A stretch of 64,000 nucleotides of DNA from Gulosibacter sp. 10. GTDB taxonomy: Bacteria; Actinomycetota; Actinomycetes; Actinomycetales; Microbacteriaceae. Below are positions 35,485 through 44,003 of this stretch, piece after piece; within the stretch, counting starts at the first letter, position 1; each line of letters opens with the position of its first letter. Under the pieces are notes generated by a model. The model did not search any database, was not told the DNA's origin, and was given only the letters and a program-made list of their open reading frames with translations. The position numbers were made by a program, and so were the translations under genes. The stretch spans positions 62,001 through 126,000 of the forward strand of contig NZ_FUIC01000024.1 in NCBI RefSeq assembly GCF_900163695.1, in the 5' to 3' direction.

Positions 35485-35576
35485 CTGTTGGTGCGTCAGC
35501 GCTTGTAGAAGCGCAGGGCGCCGGGCCGGGGCGCCGTCATCCTGCTGCGCCGACCGGTACTCTTCCAATCTGCGAT

Positions 35577-35638
35577 AAGACGTCGCTGAGCGCGGCATGC
35601 CCCCTGTACGGGGAGGATGCTGCGCTCAGCGACGTCTT
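35577..35638. repeat. Palindromic element family C, copy 1
   Basis: Perfect 17-bp arms (AAGACGTCGCTGAGCGC and its complement) around GGCATGCCCCCTGTACGGGG, which can fold again. A second element with the same inner plan is at 36168-36243. Confidence 0.75.
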
Positions 35639-35922
35639 CCCGCAGGCGCCCGGCTCCCGGTCGCCCGCTCGGCACGTCGAAGGGGCCGGGACAGGACAGC
35701 CGGTCCGGACTGAGGTGGCGTTCCGAACTGAGACGGCAGGGCCGGAATGGGAAGGCGGGCCCGGAGCGGGAAGGCAGAGCCAGAACGAGAAAGCGGATCC
35801 GGACTGAGGCGGCGGTCCGGAACGGGAAGGTGGGATCGCCGCAGTCGTCGAAGGGCGCCATGCGAGCGGCAGGCAAGACCATGTGAACCCCAAGCAAGTA
35901 CGGCTGGCTGCAGACATGATGC

Positions 35923-35978
35923 GCACTCTGCACTCTGCACTCTGCACTCTGCACTCTGCACTCTGCACTCTGCACTCC
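35923..35978. repeat. 7-bp tandem repeat (GCACTCT)
   Basis: Seven exact copies of GCACTCT followed by decaying copies (GCACTCC, GGACTCC, GGACCCC). A slippage-type microsatellite in non-coding DNA. Confidence 0.9.
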
Positions 35979-36167
35979 GGACTCCGGACCCCGCACCCCG
36001 CACCCCGGGCCTCAGCCGGGGGACCGCAGCTGGGGCGCGCTGGGTCGCGAGTGGTGTGGCGTGCGGCGGTGTGATGCGATGACGCGTGGCGAGGCCATGG
36101 CACCGAGCGGCTGAACTCTTCAGCACCTGTCGTGTTCGCCTGCGCCGCGCTCTTCGGCAGGGAGAAT

Positions 36168-36243
36168 CTGCACTAGGAGGGCAGTGAGCGAGCCATCCCC
36201 CTCGTATCGGGGGCATGCGGCGCTGACTGCCCTCCTAGTGCAG
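36168..36243. repeat. Palindromic element family C, copy 2
   Basis: Perfect 18-bp arms (CTGCACTAGGAGGGCAGT and complement) around CATCCCCCTCGTATCGGGGG. It shares the inner core (CAT, C-run, GTA, G-run, ATGC.GCGCT) with the copy at 35577 but has different outer arms. Confidence 0.75.
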
Positions 36244-36494
36244 AAGCACGGTCTTCAGTGGTCGCTCGACGGCGCGGAGAGACCGGAACCGAGTGGACTC
36301 AACCGCAGAATGCAGCGGAATCGGATGACCGGCGAGGATGCCCCCGTCCGTCCTGTGCATTGACGAGCGGGCCCGTAGTGAAGACGAGCGGACCCGGAGC
36401 GAATCGGTGCCCGGCGGGCGCCTTCGGCAGGATGCCGTCGATGAGTCCGGGCGGGCAGCCGCAGCGCTGCGGGCGCAACCCTCGGCGGACTGCC

Positions 36495-37529
36495 TCAGAT
36501 CGCGTCGAAGCCCAGCAGGCCGGGCACGAACACCGCCGCGATCCCCACGAGCACGATCACCGCGGTCGACACCGCCGCCAGCACGACCGGCCGCCCGCCG
36601 ACCTTGATGAGCGACTTGATGTGCACGTTGAGCCCGAGCGCGAACATCGCCGTCGAGAGCGCGACGGTCTGCACGACCTGCGTGACGTCGAGCACCGGCT
36701 CCGGCAGCACGCCGAGGCTGCGGAGCGCCACGCATGCGACGAATCCGATGATGAACAGCGGCACGAGCGGCGGCCGCGAACCGGAGCCGGACTCGCCGAC
36801 CTTGCGCCGGCGCGCCGCCGAGAGGCCGATCATGATCGGCGCGAGCAGCAGCACGCGCGCGAGCTTCACCGTGACGGCCACGGCCAGGGCGCCGCCGCCC
36901 ACGATGCCGCCGGCGGCGACCACCTGCGCGACCTCGTGCGTGGTGAGGCCGATGAGCATCCCCGTCTGCTCGGGCGTCGCGCCCAGCAGCGCAGCGAGCG
37001 CGGGCATCGCCGGGATCATCACCGTGCCGAAGACCACGACCAGGGCGAGCGCCGTCGCCGTCTCCTCCTCATCCGCATCCGTCACCGACTTCGCGCCGGC
37101 CACCGCCGCGGCGCCGCAGATCGAGAAGCCCGACGCGATGAGGATGCGCTGGTCGAGGCCGATCCGCAGCCACCGGCCCACGAGCATCGTGAGCCAGAAG
37201 GTGATGCCCACGGCGGCGATCACGGCGAGCACGCCCCATCCGCCGAGCGCGAGGATGTCGCCCATCGACAGCTGCAGGCCGAGCAGCACGATCCCGAACC
37301 GCAGGATCGGCTTCGCGACGATCGCCGTGCCGCCCGACAGCACCTTGGGGTAGGGCAGCAGATTGCGCCAGAGGATGCCGACCACGATCGCGATGAGCAG
37401 GCCGCTGATGCCCGGGATGAACTGGGCCACGACTGTCGAGAGGATCCCCACCGCGGCGCAGACCAGCAGGCCGGGCCAGATGGCGCGGATGCGGTCGGCG
37501 GTGCGGGGCTTCGAGTCTGTCGTCGGCAT
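36495..37529 (-). CDS. YeiH/UPF0324 family anion exporter, SuyZ/TauZ-like
   Basis: 344 residues with about ten hydrophobic helices. Family marks are LRFGIVLLGLQLSMGDI, SGFSICGAAAVAGAKSV and IGLTTHEVAQVVAAGGIVGG. PF03601 proteins include TauZ and SuyZ, proposed to export sulfate or sulfite in bacteria that break down sulfonates. Its position beside the SuyAB-like cluster supports that role. The ATG at 37529 follows the divergent promoter shared with the LysR gene. Confidence 0.87.
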   Translation of the reverse strand: MPTTDSKPRTADRIRAIWPGLLVCAAVGILSTVVAQFIPGISGLLIAIVVGILWRNLLPYPKVLSGGTAIVAKPILRFGIVLLGLQLSMGDILALGGWGVLAVIAAVGITFWLTMLVGRWLRIGLDQRILIASGFSICGAAAVAGAKSVTDADEEETATALALVVVFGTVMIPAMPALAALLGATPEQTGMLIGLTTHEVAQVVAAGGIVGGGALAVAVTVKLARVLLLAPIMIGLSAARRRKVGESGSGSRPPLVPLFIIGFVACVALRSLGVLPEPVLDVTQVVQTVALSTAMFALGLNVHIKSLIKVGGRPVVLAAVSTAVIVLVGIAAVFVPGLLGFDAI

Positions 37530-37569
37530 GCTCCAATGCTGCGGAGCGGCGCCGGCCGCCGGTAGTGCG

Positions 37570-37601
37570 ATATCGCGCATAGGGGTATATGGTCGCGATA
37601 T
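37570..37601. promoter_or_regulatory. Candidate LysR operator between yeiH-like gene and lysR
   Basis: Arms ATATCGCG (37570-37577) and CGCGATAT (37594-37601) form an inverted repeat 16 bp apart, across the 70-bp divergent promoter region. This is the usual place for a LysR site controlling both genes. The right arm runs into the lysR start codon. Confidence 0.5.
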
Positions 37602-38523
37602 GAGTAAGAGCCGGGAATGGCTGGACTGGGTGCAGCTGCCGACGCTGCGCCTGCTCGTCGCGCTGAGCGACGCCCCCTCGCTGAGCGCCGCCGCGCGCAG
37701 CCTCGGGATGGCGCAGCCCAACGCATCCCGGGCGATCACCACGCTCGAGCGCCGCACCGGCCTGGGCCTGCTGAACCGGAGCACGCGCGGTGCCGCGCTC
37801 ACCGAGATCGGCCATCTCATGGCCGCGTGGGCGAAGGAGGTCGTGGAAGCGCAGGAGCGGCTCGCGGTCGGCACGGATGCGCTCAGCGCGGCGGGGAAGG
37901 GCGAGCTCACGGTGGGCGCCTCGCAGACGGTCGCGGAGCATCTCGCGCCGATCTGGATCAGCCGCCTGAACCGCGTGGCTCCGGCCGTGCGCATCGTGCT
38001 CGACATGGAGAACTCGGAGCGGGTCATCGCCGGCGTCGTGCAGGGGGAGTACGGCATCGGATTCGTGGAGTCGCCGGGCGTGCCCGAGCACCTGCACCAG
38101 GTGGTCATCCGCGAGGATCCCCTCGAGCTGGTCGTGGCGCCGGCGCATCCGTGGGCGGAGCTCGGGCGGCGGGACGGGCAGGTGGCTCTCGCGCAGCTCG
38201 CGGAGACGCCGCTCGTCACGCGAGAGCCGGGGTCGGGCACGCGCGCGTTCGCGGATGCGGCGCTCGCGGGATTCGACCGGGTGCCGCCGCTCGCCGAGCT
38301 CAACAGCTCCTCGGCGATCGTTCGCGCGGTGCGGGCGGGCGCGGGGCCGACGCTGCTCAGCCGCCTGGCGGTATCGGAGGAGCTGGCGGCGGGACGGCTC
38401 GTGAGCGTGCCGATCGCGGAGGGGCCGATCCGCCGCAGTCTGCGCGCCGTGTGGTCGGGGCCGCGTCAGCTCGTGGGCACTGCGGCGCTGCTGCTCGAGA
38501 CCGTCATGCAGGGCGAGCAGTAG
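37600..38523 (+). CDS. LysR family transcriptional regulator
   Basis: 307 residues. N-terminal helix-turn-helix (LRLLVALSDAPSLSAAARSLGMAQPNASRAITTLERRTG, given here as one domain at about 17-50) followed by an effector domain with VGASQTVAEHLAPIW and REPGSGTRAF, in which Thr/Ser-rich loops bind small anions. Divergent from the YeiH-type exporter, the classic arrangement for yeiE/yeiH-like pairs, so it probably controls that gene. A sulfur-anion effector would fit but is a guess. Confidence 0.92.
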   Translation: MSKSREWLDWVQLPTLRLLVALSDAPSLSAAARSLGMAQPNASRAITTLERRTGLGLLNRSTRGAALTEIGHLMAAWAKEVVEAQERLAVGTDALSAAGKGELTVGASQTVAEHLAPIWISRLNRVAPAVRIVLDMENSERVIAGVVQGEYGIGFVESPGVPEHLHQVVIREDPLELVVAPAHPWAELGRRDGQVALAQLAETPLVTREPGSGTRAFADAALAGFDRVPPLAELNSSSAIVRAVRAGAGPTLLSRLAVSEELAAGRLVSVPIAEGPIRRSLRAVWSGPRQLVGTAALLLETVMQGEQ

Positions 38524-38573
38524 CCGCGGTCGAGCAGTAGGCGCGGTGCACGCGCTGCTCCAGTGGTTCCTGC

Positions 38574-38669
38574 GGCCCTGTGGCCCTGCGGCCCTGTGGC
38601 CCTGCGGCCCTGTGGCCCTGCGGCCCTGTGGCCCTGTGGCCCTGCGGTCCTGTGGCCCTGTGGCCCTCG
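38574..38669. repeat. 8-bp tandem repeat (GGCCCTGY)
   Basis: About twelve head-to-tail copies of GGCCCTGT or GGCCCTGC, with two changed units near the end. It begins about 50 bp after the lysR stop. Confidence 0.9.
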
Positions 38670-38758
38670 TGCCGGGGCGGAGGCCTGGGCTGAGGCTGAG
38701 GCGCGGGACGCGGGGCCCCCGGGCTTCGTTCGTCCTCTCGGACGGGGCTCCGGCCACG

Positions 38759-38815
38759 GACGCGTCGCAGTTTGCTGTTTTGGAAGCGCGATAACCGCCA
38801 TCTGCGACGCATCTG
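38759..38815. repeat. Family A hairpin element, copy 1
   Basis: GCGTCGCAG and CTGCGACGC arms around a 31-bp centre. The most diverged of nine copies; inner arms are poorly kept. Confidence 0.65.
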
Positions 38816-39109
38816 AGGTGGGTGGGCCGGCCCCGGGCCCCGGCCCCTGAGGTCGGCGACCCTGAGACCTGTGGCCCCGAGTCGGGCGATCCTGAGACGT
38901 GTGGCCCTGAGGCTGGCGAACCTGAGATGTGTGGTCCGGAGGCGGGCGACCCCGGGACGCGGTTCTACCGAGGGCGCCTGCGGAGGGTTCCCGCGGAGCG
39001 TCCCCGGGGAGCGCCCCGCGGGGGCCCGTGAAGGGCATTCCCGCCCAGAGGGCAGGGAGTCCCGCCCGGTACCAGGCCCATCACGACTGCCCACGGTCCT
39101 CGCCCCGGC

Positions 39110-39170
39110 ACAGATGCGTCGCAGATTGTCGTTATTAGGCCGTCGGAACAGCAGATTGCGACGCATCTGT
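39110..39170. repeat. Family A hairpin element, copy 2
   Basis: 61 bp. ACAGATGCGTCGCA and TGCGACGCATCTGT form 14-bp arms around a centre with GTTAT and GTCGGAACAGCAG. Taken as the reference copy. Confidence 0.85.
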
Positions 39171-39216
39171 TGCCCGAGGGATGCTGTCGGTCCTCTGCTA
39201 TGGGGTCGTCTGTACG

Positions 39217-39273
39217 GGTGCGTCGCAGATTGCGGTTATCGGCCTCTCGGAACGGCAGGCTGTGACGCGTCTG
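39217..39273. repeat. Family A hairpin element, copy 3
   Basis: GTGCGTCGCAGATTGCGGTTAT ... GTGACGCGTCTG read in parts. Left and right arms have drifted but keep the family's spacing and centre (CTCGGAACGGCAG). Confidence 0.7.
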
Positions 39274-39338
39274 CGGCTGATGGTGCCGTTGTGCGGGTGG
39301 GTGACCCGCCGGCCATCGGTCTGGTCGACCGCTCAGAT

Positions 39339-39398
39339 CGGATGTGTCGAAGTTTGTGGTTATGGGGTTGTCAGAACTGCAGTCTGCGACGCATCTGT
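39339..39398. repeat. Family A hairpin element, copy 4
   Basis: Left arm GGATGTGTCGAAGTTTGTGG, centre TTATGGGGTTGTCAGAA, right arm CTGCGACGCATCTGT. Confidence 0.7.
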
Positions 39399-39478
39399 GT
39401 CGGGGAGCCGCCTTCGCTGGTGGTCGGCGATTGCCGGGTGTCGACCGGGCTGGCCTCGCTCAGCCCGGATGCTCAGCC

Positions 39479-39539
39479 CAGATGCGTCGAAGTTTGTCGT
39501 TATGGGGCTGTCGGAACAGCAGATTGCGACGCATCTGTG
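39479..39539. repeat. Family A hairpin element, copy 5
   Basis: 61 bp. CAGATGCGTCGAAG and TTGCGACGCATCTG arms; centre GTTATGGGGCTGTCGGAACA shared with copies 2 and 4. Confidence 0.8.
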
Positions 39540-39748
39540 ACCGGGACACCATTCGGATGCGACGCATTGCAGCATCGCACTCCGGTACCCCGAGCATCCA
39601 AAGCAGGCCCCTCGCCACCACGAGCCCACCGCAAGCCCATTCGTCACCGAGAGCCCGAAGCAGGCTCCTCGCCGCCACGAGCCCAGGGCGAGCCCGCTCG
39701 GCGCCGTGAACCCAAAGCCGAGCCCCGGCACGCGAGCCCCGGTCAGGC

Positions 39749-42058
39749 CTACTCGGTGACGCGCGCCCCGAATCGTGAGGGCAGCGTGGCCTCGCGGATC
39801 TCGCGGAGCTGCGAGACGGGCAGCGTGAACTGGCCCTGCACCTCGAGCTGCGCATCCTCGCCCGAGCCGTCGGTCACGCCGATGCGCAGCACGGGGAACC
39901 CGCGCGCCTCGCACATGAAGTTGAAGCGCACGTCGTCCTCGCGCGGCACCGAGACGATCACTCGGCCGGTCGACTCCGAGAAGAGCGCGGTCGCCGCATC
40001 CACGCCGTCGCGAGCGAGGATCTCGTCGAGCACGATCCGCGCGCCGATGCCGAAGCGCGTCACGCACTCCGCCAGCGCCAGCGCCAGGCCGCCCTCCGAG
40101 AGGTCGTGCGCCGATCCCAGCAGCCCCTGCTTCGACGCGCCCTGGATGAGGTCCGCGAGCTCGGCCTCGACCTGGAAATCGACCTGCGGCGGCAGGCCGC
40201 CGAGGTGGTCGTGCACCGCATCCGCCCACAGCGAGCCCGAGAGCTCCTCGCGGGTGGTGCCGAGCAGGTAGATGTTGTTCCCCTCGTCCTGCCAGGCCGA
40301 GGGGACGCGGCGGTCGACGTCGTCGAACTTGCCGAGCACCGCGACGGTGGGGGTCGGGAAGATGGGGTTGTCGCCGGTCTGGTTGTAGAACGACACGTTG
40401 CCGCCGGTCACCGGGATCGACAGCTCGAGGCAGCCGTCCGCGAGGCCCTCGACGGCCTCCTTGAACTGCCACATCACCTCGGGGTTCTCGGGGGAGCCGA
40501 AGTTCAGGCAGTCGGAGACGGCCATGGGCTTCGCGCCCGTGGTCGCCACGTTGCGGAAGGACTCGGCGAGCGCGAGGCGCGCGCCGGTGCGCGGGTCGAG
40601 CTGCGCGTAGCGGCCGTTCGCATCCATGGCGAGCGCCACGCCCAGGCCGGTCCGCTCGTCCACGCGCACGACGCCCGCATCCTCCGGGTATGCGAACGCG
40701 GTGTTGCCGAGCACGTAGCGGTCGTACTGGTCGGTGATCCACGACGCATCCGCCGCGTTGGGCGAGCGGAGCGCCGCGAGGAACTGCTCGCGCAGCTCCT
40801 CCGGGGACTGCGGGCGGGGGAGCGCCTCGGCGCGGTCGGCCTGCAGCGCGTCGATCCAGCTCGGGTGCTCGACGGGGCGGTCGTAGACCGGGCCGTCGAC
40901 GGCGACGGTGGAGGGATCGACGTCGACGATGCGCTCGCCCTTCCAGTCGATCGTGAGGCGGCCGGAGTCGTTGACCTCGCCGAGCACGCTCGCCTCGACC
41001 TCCCACTTGCCGACGATCTCGAGGAACGCGTCGAGCTTCTCGGGCCGCACGACCGCCATCATGCGCTCCTGCGACTCCGACATGAGGATCTCCTCGGCCG
41101 TGAGCGAGGGGTCGCGCAGGAGCACGTCGTCGAGCGAGACGTGCATGCCGCCGTCGCCGGCCGCGGCGAGCTCGCTCGTGGCGCAGGAGATGCCGGCGGC
41201 GCCGAGGTCCTGGATGCCCTCGACCACGTCGTGCGCGAACAGCTCGAGGCAGCACTCGATGAGCACCTTCTCGGCGAAGGGGTCGCCGACCTGCACGGCG
41301 GGGCGCTTGGTGGGGCCGCCGTCGGTGAAGTTGTCGGAGGCGAGCACGGATGCGCCGCCGATGCCGTCGCCGCCCGTGCGCGCGCCGAAGAGCACGACCT
41401 TGTTGCCGGCGCCGCGGGCGTTCGCGAGGTGCAGATCCTCGTGCTTGAGCACGCCGACGGCGAGCGCGTTCACGAGCGGGTTGCCCTGGTAGATCGGGTC
41501 GAACCAGGTCTCGCCGCCGATGTTCGGCAGGCCCAGACAGTTGCCGTAGAACGAGATGCCGCCGGTCACGCCATGCACGACGCGCGCCGTGTCCGGGTGG
41601 TCGATCTGGCCGAAGCGCAGGCCGTCCATGACCGCCACGGGGCGCGCGCCCATCGAGATGATGTCGCGCACGATGCCGCCGACGCCGGTGGCCGCGCCCT
41701 GGAAGGGCTCGATGTAGCTGGGGGAGTTGTGCGACTCGACCTTGAAGGTCACCGCCCAGTCGTCGCCGAGGTCGATGACGCCGGCGTTCTCGCCCATGCC
41801 GACCATGAGGTGCTCGGTCATCTTCTCGTTCGTCTTCTGGCCGAACTGGCGCAGGTACTTCTTCGAGGACTTGTAGGAGCAGTGCTCCGACCACATGACC
41901 GAGTACATGGCCAGCTCGCCCGAGGTGGGGCGGCGGCCGAGGATCTTGCGGATGGCCTCGTACTCGTCCGCCTTGAGTCCGAGGGTCTCGTACGGCTGCT
42001 CCTTCTCGGGCGTCGCCTTCGCGTTTTCAACGGTGTCGGGAACGTGCTGGATGCTCAA
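39749..42058 (-). CDS. purL: Phosphoribosylformylglycinamidine synthase subunit PurL
   Basis: 769 residues, full length for the small (PurSQL-type) PurL. It contains [16 protein letters not shown] near residue 55, [27 protein letters not shown], the AIR-synthase-like halves with [13 protein letters not shown] and [16 protein letters not shown], and [14 protein letters not shown]. It uses ATP and ammonia from PurQ to convert FGAR to FGAM in purine synthesis. Its partners purQ and purS are 16 kb away at 58646-59700, not in an operon with it. Confidence 0.97.
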   Translation of the reverse strand: MSIQHVPDTVENAKATPEKEQPYETLGLKADEYEAIRKILGRRPTSGELAMYSVMWSEHCSYKSSKKYLRQFGQKTNEKMTEHLMVGMGENAGVIDLGDDWAVTFKVESHNSPSYIEPFQGAATGVGGIVRDIISMGARPVAVMDGLRFGQIDHPDTARVVHGVTGGISFYGNCLGLPNIGGETWFDPIYQGNPLVNALAVGVLKHEDLHLANARGAGNKVVLFGARTGGDGIGGASVLASDNFTDGGPTKRPAVQVGDPFAEKVLIECCLELFAHDVVEGIQDLGAAGISCATSELAAAGDGGMHVSLDDVLLRDPSLTAEEILMSESQERMMAVVRPEKLDAFLEIVGKWEVEASVLGEVNDSGRLTIDWKGERIVDVDPSTVAVDGPVYDRPVEHPSWIDALQADRAEALPRPQSPEELREQFLAALRSPNAADASWITDQYDRYVLGNTAFAYPEDAGVVRVDERTGLGVALAMDANGRYAQLDPRTGARLALAESFRNVATTGAKPMAVSDCLNFGSPENPEVMWQFKEAVEGLADGCLELSIPVTGGNVSFYNQTGDNPIFPTPTVAVLGKFDDVDRRVPSAWQDEGNNIYLLGTTREELSGSLWADAVHDHLGGLPPQVDFQVEAELADLIQGASKQGLLGSAHDLSEGGLALALAECVTRFGIGARIVLDEILARDGVDAATALFSESTGRVIVSVPREDDVRFNFMCEARGFPVLRIGVTDGSGEDAQLEVQGQFTLPVSQLREIREATLPSRFGARVTE

Positions 42059-42345
42059 CTGCGACGGCTCCTATGGTGCGGATGCGGACTGCGGAGGATG
42101 CGGATGGCGGTCGGTCGCCGGTCCTCCGACGAGTCTAGTCGCTCGGGGCGCGGCCGCCGCGGTGCAGGTCGGGCGCGGATTCGGGCTTCCGGAGCCGGTT
42201 TCGGGGCGGATGGCGGCGCGGCGTCGCATGCGTGGATGCGGGAGCCATGCGTCCCGGAGGTGGTGGGGTGCGGACACGGATCCGGGAGCCGGCGAGGTGC
42301 GTCCTCGAGGAGGGGACTGCGGGGATGCGGGTGCGCGGCGGCGCG

Positions 42346-42404
42346 ATTGGGGTGGATAGCTGGAGGGGACCGTATATGTGGATGGTTCGGCTATTCGCCC
42401 CGAG
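42346..42404. repeat. Palindromic element family B, copy 2
   Basis: ATTGGGGTGGATAGC pairs imperfectly with GGCTATTCGCCCCGA; the centre is ACCGTATATGTGGATGGTTC. Confidence 0.75.
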
Positions 42405-42519
42405 AGCGGTCGCGCGCAAGGGCGGGGTGCGTTCCGGAACCGGAGGGATGTGTTCCGGAGACGGCTGCGGGAGCCGCACGTCCCCGAAGGCGGCGGGGTG
42501 CTTGGCGGGTGGCGGCGCG

Positions 42520-42577
42520 ATTGGGGTGGATAACCCGTGGGAACCGTATATGTGGATGGTTCGGCTATCCGTCCCGA
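42520..42577. repeat. Palindromic element family B, copy 3
   Basis: ATTGGGGTGGATAACC and GGCTATCCGTCCCGA arms around the same ACCGTATATGTGGATGGTTC centre. Confidence 0.75.
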
Positions 42578-42609
42578 GAATGGTGGCACGCAGGGCTGGT
42601 GGCGGCCCC

Positions 42610-42668
42610 AATTGGGACGGATGGCCGGTGGGGACCGTATATGTGGATGGTTCGGCTATCCGCCCGAG
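42610..42668. repeat. Palindromic element family B, copy 4
   Basis: ATTGGGACGGATGGCC and GGCTATCCGCCCGA arms around the same ACCGTATATGTGGATGGTTC centre. Arm changes at matching positions keep the fold. Confidence 0.75.
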
Positions 42669-42696
42669 AATGGCTGCGCGCAAGGGCCGCGGCGGA

Positions 42697-43347
42697 TCAG
42701 GAGGTGCCGGTGATGCCGGCGTAGACGGCCTCGCCCGTCGACACCTCGTACAGCAGGCGCACGCCCTCGACGCGGAACTGCTCCTCCTCGGAGGCCTCGC
42801 AGCCCGCGTCGCCGCACTCGGCCTTCGACGCATCCATCACGATGGGCTGCACCTCGACGAACTGGCCGTCGGGCTGCCCGGCGATCACGTCCTGCCAGGC
42901 CGGCCAGGACTGGCTGTCCGGGGTGATGTGCTCGAACTCGAGCACCTGGCCCTCGAGCACCGTGAACTGGTAGACCGCCTCGCCGTCGGCGACGGCGTCC
43001 CAATCGGCCGCCTCGAACTGGTCCTGCTCGGGAGAGATGCACCAGTTCTCGCATTCGATCGTGAGGTCGTTGACGGCGAGGGTCACGAGGTCCTCATAGT
43101 CATCGGGGAGGTCGCCGGGCGCGGGCTCGCCGGAGGGCTCCTCGGAGGCGTCGGCCGCGGCGTCCTCCGCGGCGGTATCGCCGGTGTCGGCGGTCTCCTG
43201 CGTCGGTGCGGTATCGGCGGCCGCATCCGAGTCGGAGGTGAGCGGGGCGCTCTCTACCGGCTCGGCGTCGCCGGCGCATCCGGCGAGGGCGAGCGAGGCG
43301 GCCGCGAGCAGGCTCAGCGGCAGGAGGCGTGTGCGGATCGTATTCAT
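42697..43347 (-). CDS. Secreted lipoprotein with four-Cys domain
   Basis: 216 residues. The signal peptide ends in lipobox LALAGC. An acidic Asp/Glu/Ala/Thr linker (about 25-90) follows, then a domain with ECENWCISPEQDQFEAADW and, near the end, KAECGDAGCEAS. The C-terminal domain resembles that of the lipoprotein at 54318-55448 in its NWC...FEAADW motif and second Cys pair. Unknown function; expected on the outer face of the membrane. Confidence 0.75.
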   Translation of the reverse strand: MNTIRTRLLPLSLLAAASLALAGCAGDAEPVESAPLTSDSDAAADTAPTQETADTGDTAAEDAAADASEEPSGEPAPGDLPDDYEDLVTLAVNDLTIECENWCISPEQDQFEAADWDAVADGEAVYQFTVLEGQVLEFEHITPDSQSWPAWQDVIAGQPDGQFVEVQPIVMDASKAECGDAGCEASEEEQFRVEGVRLLYEVSTGEAVYAGITGTS

Positions 43348-43964
43348 GGTGGATCACCTGTTTCGTCCGTCCCGCCGGCCGCTTCGCCGACGGGACGCCA
43401 GTATGCGGCGCGGGCCTTGAAGCCGCCTCCGCCCGAGCGGATGATTCCCCGAGTGCCATGCCGGTGCAAGGCATCCTGACACGCAGCCTCTCCTCGGCGG
43501 ATTCCCGGCAGGCGCCTCTCCCGGCGGCAGGCGCATTCGAGGATCGACGCAGCGGTGAGGTGGGGATACGACGAAGCTGGGAAACGTGCATCGGGAGCAA
43601 GTACGTCGTGGCCGTATGCAGAACGGCCCAGACAGAAACGGCCTGGGACAAAGCCGGTCACGTGCAGAACGGGTCGGCGAACAGGACGAGGCAGCGTGCG
43701 CCGAAGCAGAGTCGGCCAGGTGTGGGCGGCCGGAGGCGGAGAGAGCCCGGGTGAAGGCTGGGCCAGGACGGAGCAGGTCAGGAGCGGAGCCGGCCAGGCG
43801 CTGAGTGGCTCGAGGCAGGACGGGGCGGGCCAGAGCGCGCCGGGCCAGAGCGCGCCGGGCCAGAGCATCCCGGGCCAGAGCATCCCGGGTCAGAGACCCC
43901 GAGGCTGCGCGCACCAGGACGGACACGGCCGCGCCCGGCCGAGAAGGCGGCCGCCGCCCCGCCT
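43348..43964. other. Intergenic stretch with a 15-bp tandem repeat
   Basis: No gene supported. GGGCCAGAGCGCGCC-type units of 15 bp repeat about five times at 43827-43900. Open frames here read the repeat as ALARR or GQSAP runs and are rejected. Confidence 0.55.
43827..43900. repeat. 15-bp tandem repeat
   Basis: About five copies of GGGCCAGAGC followed by GCGCC or ATCCC. Confidence 0.8.
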
Positions 43965-43981
43965 CTCATCCGCGCCTCATC
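43965..43981 (+). promoter_or_regulatory. 11-bp spaced direct repeat before the two-component operon
   Basis: CTCATC at 43965 and 43976 are exactly 11 bp apart, about 25 bp before the first gene. The same hexamer, with the same spacing and orientation, occurs upstream of the genes starting at 50998 and 54192. Spacing of one helical turn suits an OmpR/PhoB-type regulator. Confidence 0.55.
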
Positions 43982-44003
43982 CGGCGCGGGCAGACTGAAC
44001 GCC

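Larger units (their letters stand above)
35485..36494. other. 1-kb intergenic stretch with palindromes and a 7-bp tandem repeat
   Basis: No gene that I can support. It holds two large hairpins (35577-35638 and 36168-36243) and a run of GCACTCT units at 35923-35978. Open frames crossing it are repeats read as protein (for example QSAECRV repeated) and are rejected. Confidence 0.6.
38524..39748. other. 1.2-kb intergenic stretch rich in repeats
   Basis: No gene supported. It holds an 8-bp tandem repeat (38574-38669) and five family A hairpin elements (38759, 39110, 39217, 39339, 39479). Short direct repeats containing GAGACGTGTGGCC also lie near 38870-38950. The remaining sequence is low-complexity GC-rich DNA. 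Confidence 0.6.
42059..42696. other. Intergenic stretch with three family B palindromes
   Basis: No gene supported. It holds three related elements (42346-42404, 42520-42577, 42610-42668), spaced 174 and 90 bp apart and linked by partly similar sequence. This looks like a locally duplicated unit downstream of the lipoprotein gene. Confidence 0.65.

Noticed and set aside
35496-36103. Frames rich in QSAECRV or LHSALCT repeats
   Set aside because: They are translations of the 7-bp tandem repeat; no start signal or family.
38546-38794. Frames of CGPVAL or GPQGHRAT repeats
   Set aside because: These are the 8-bp GGCCCTGY repeat read as protein; a collagen-like protein would need longer, non-identical repeats and a start signal.
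40106-42724. Very long plus-strand frame opposite purL
   Set aside because: It mirrors purL codons on the other strand (high third-position G/C opens antisense frames), has His/Arg/Ala-biased composition and no recognisable motif.
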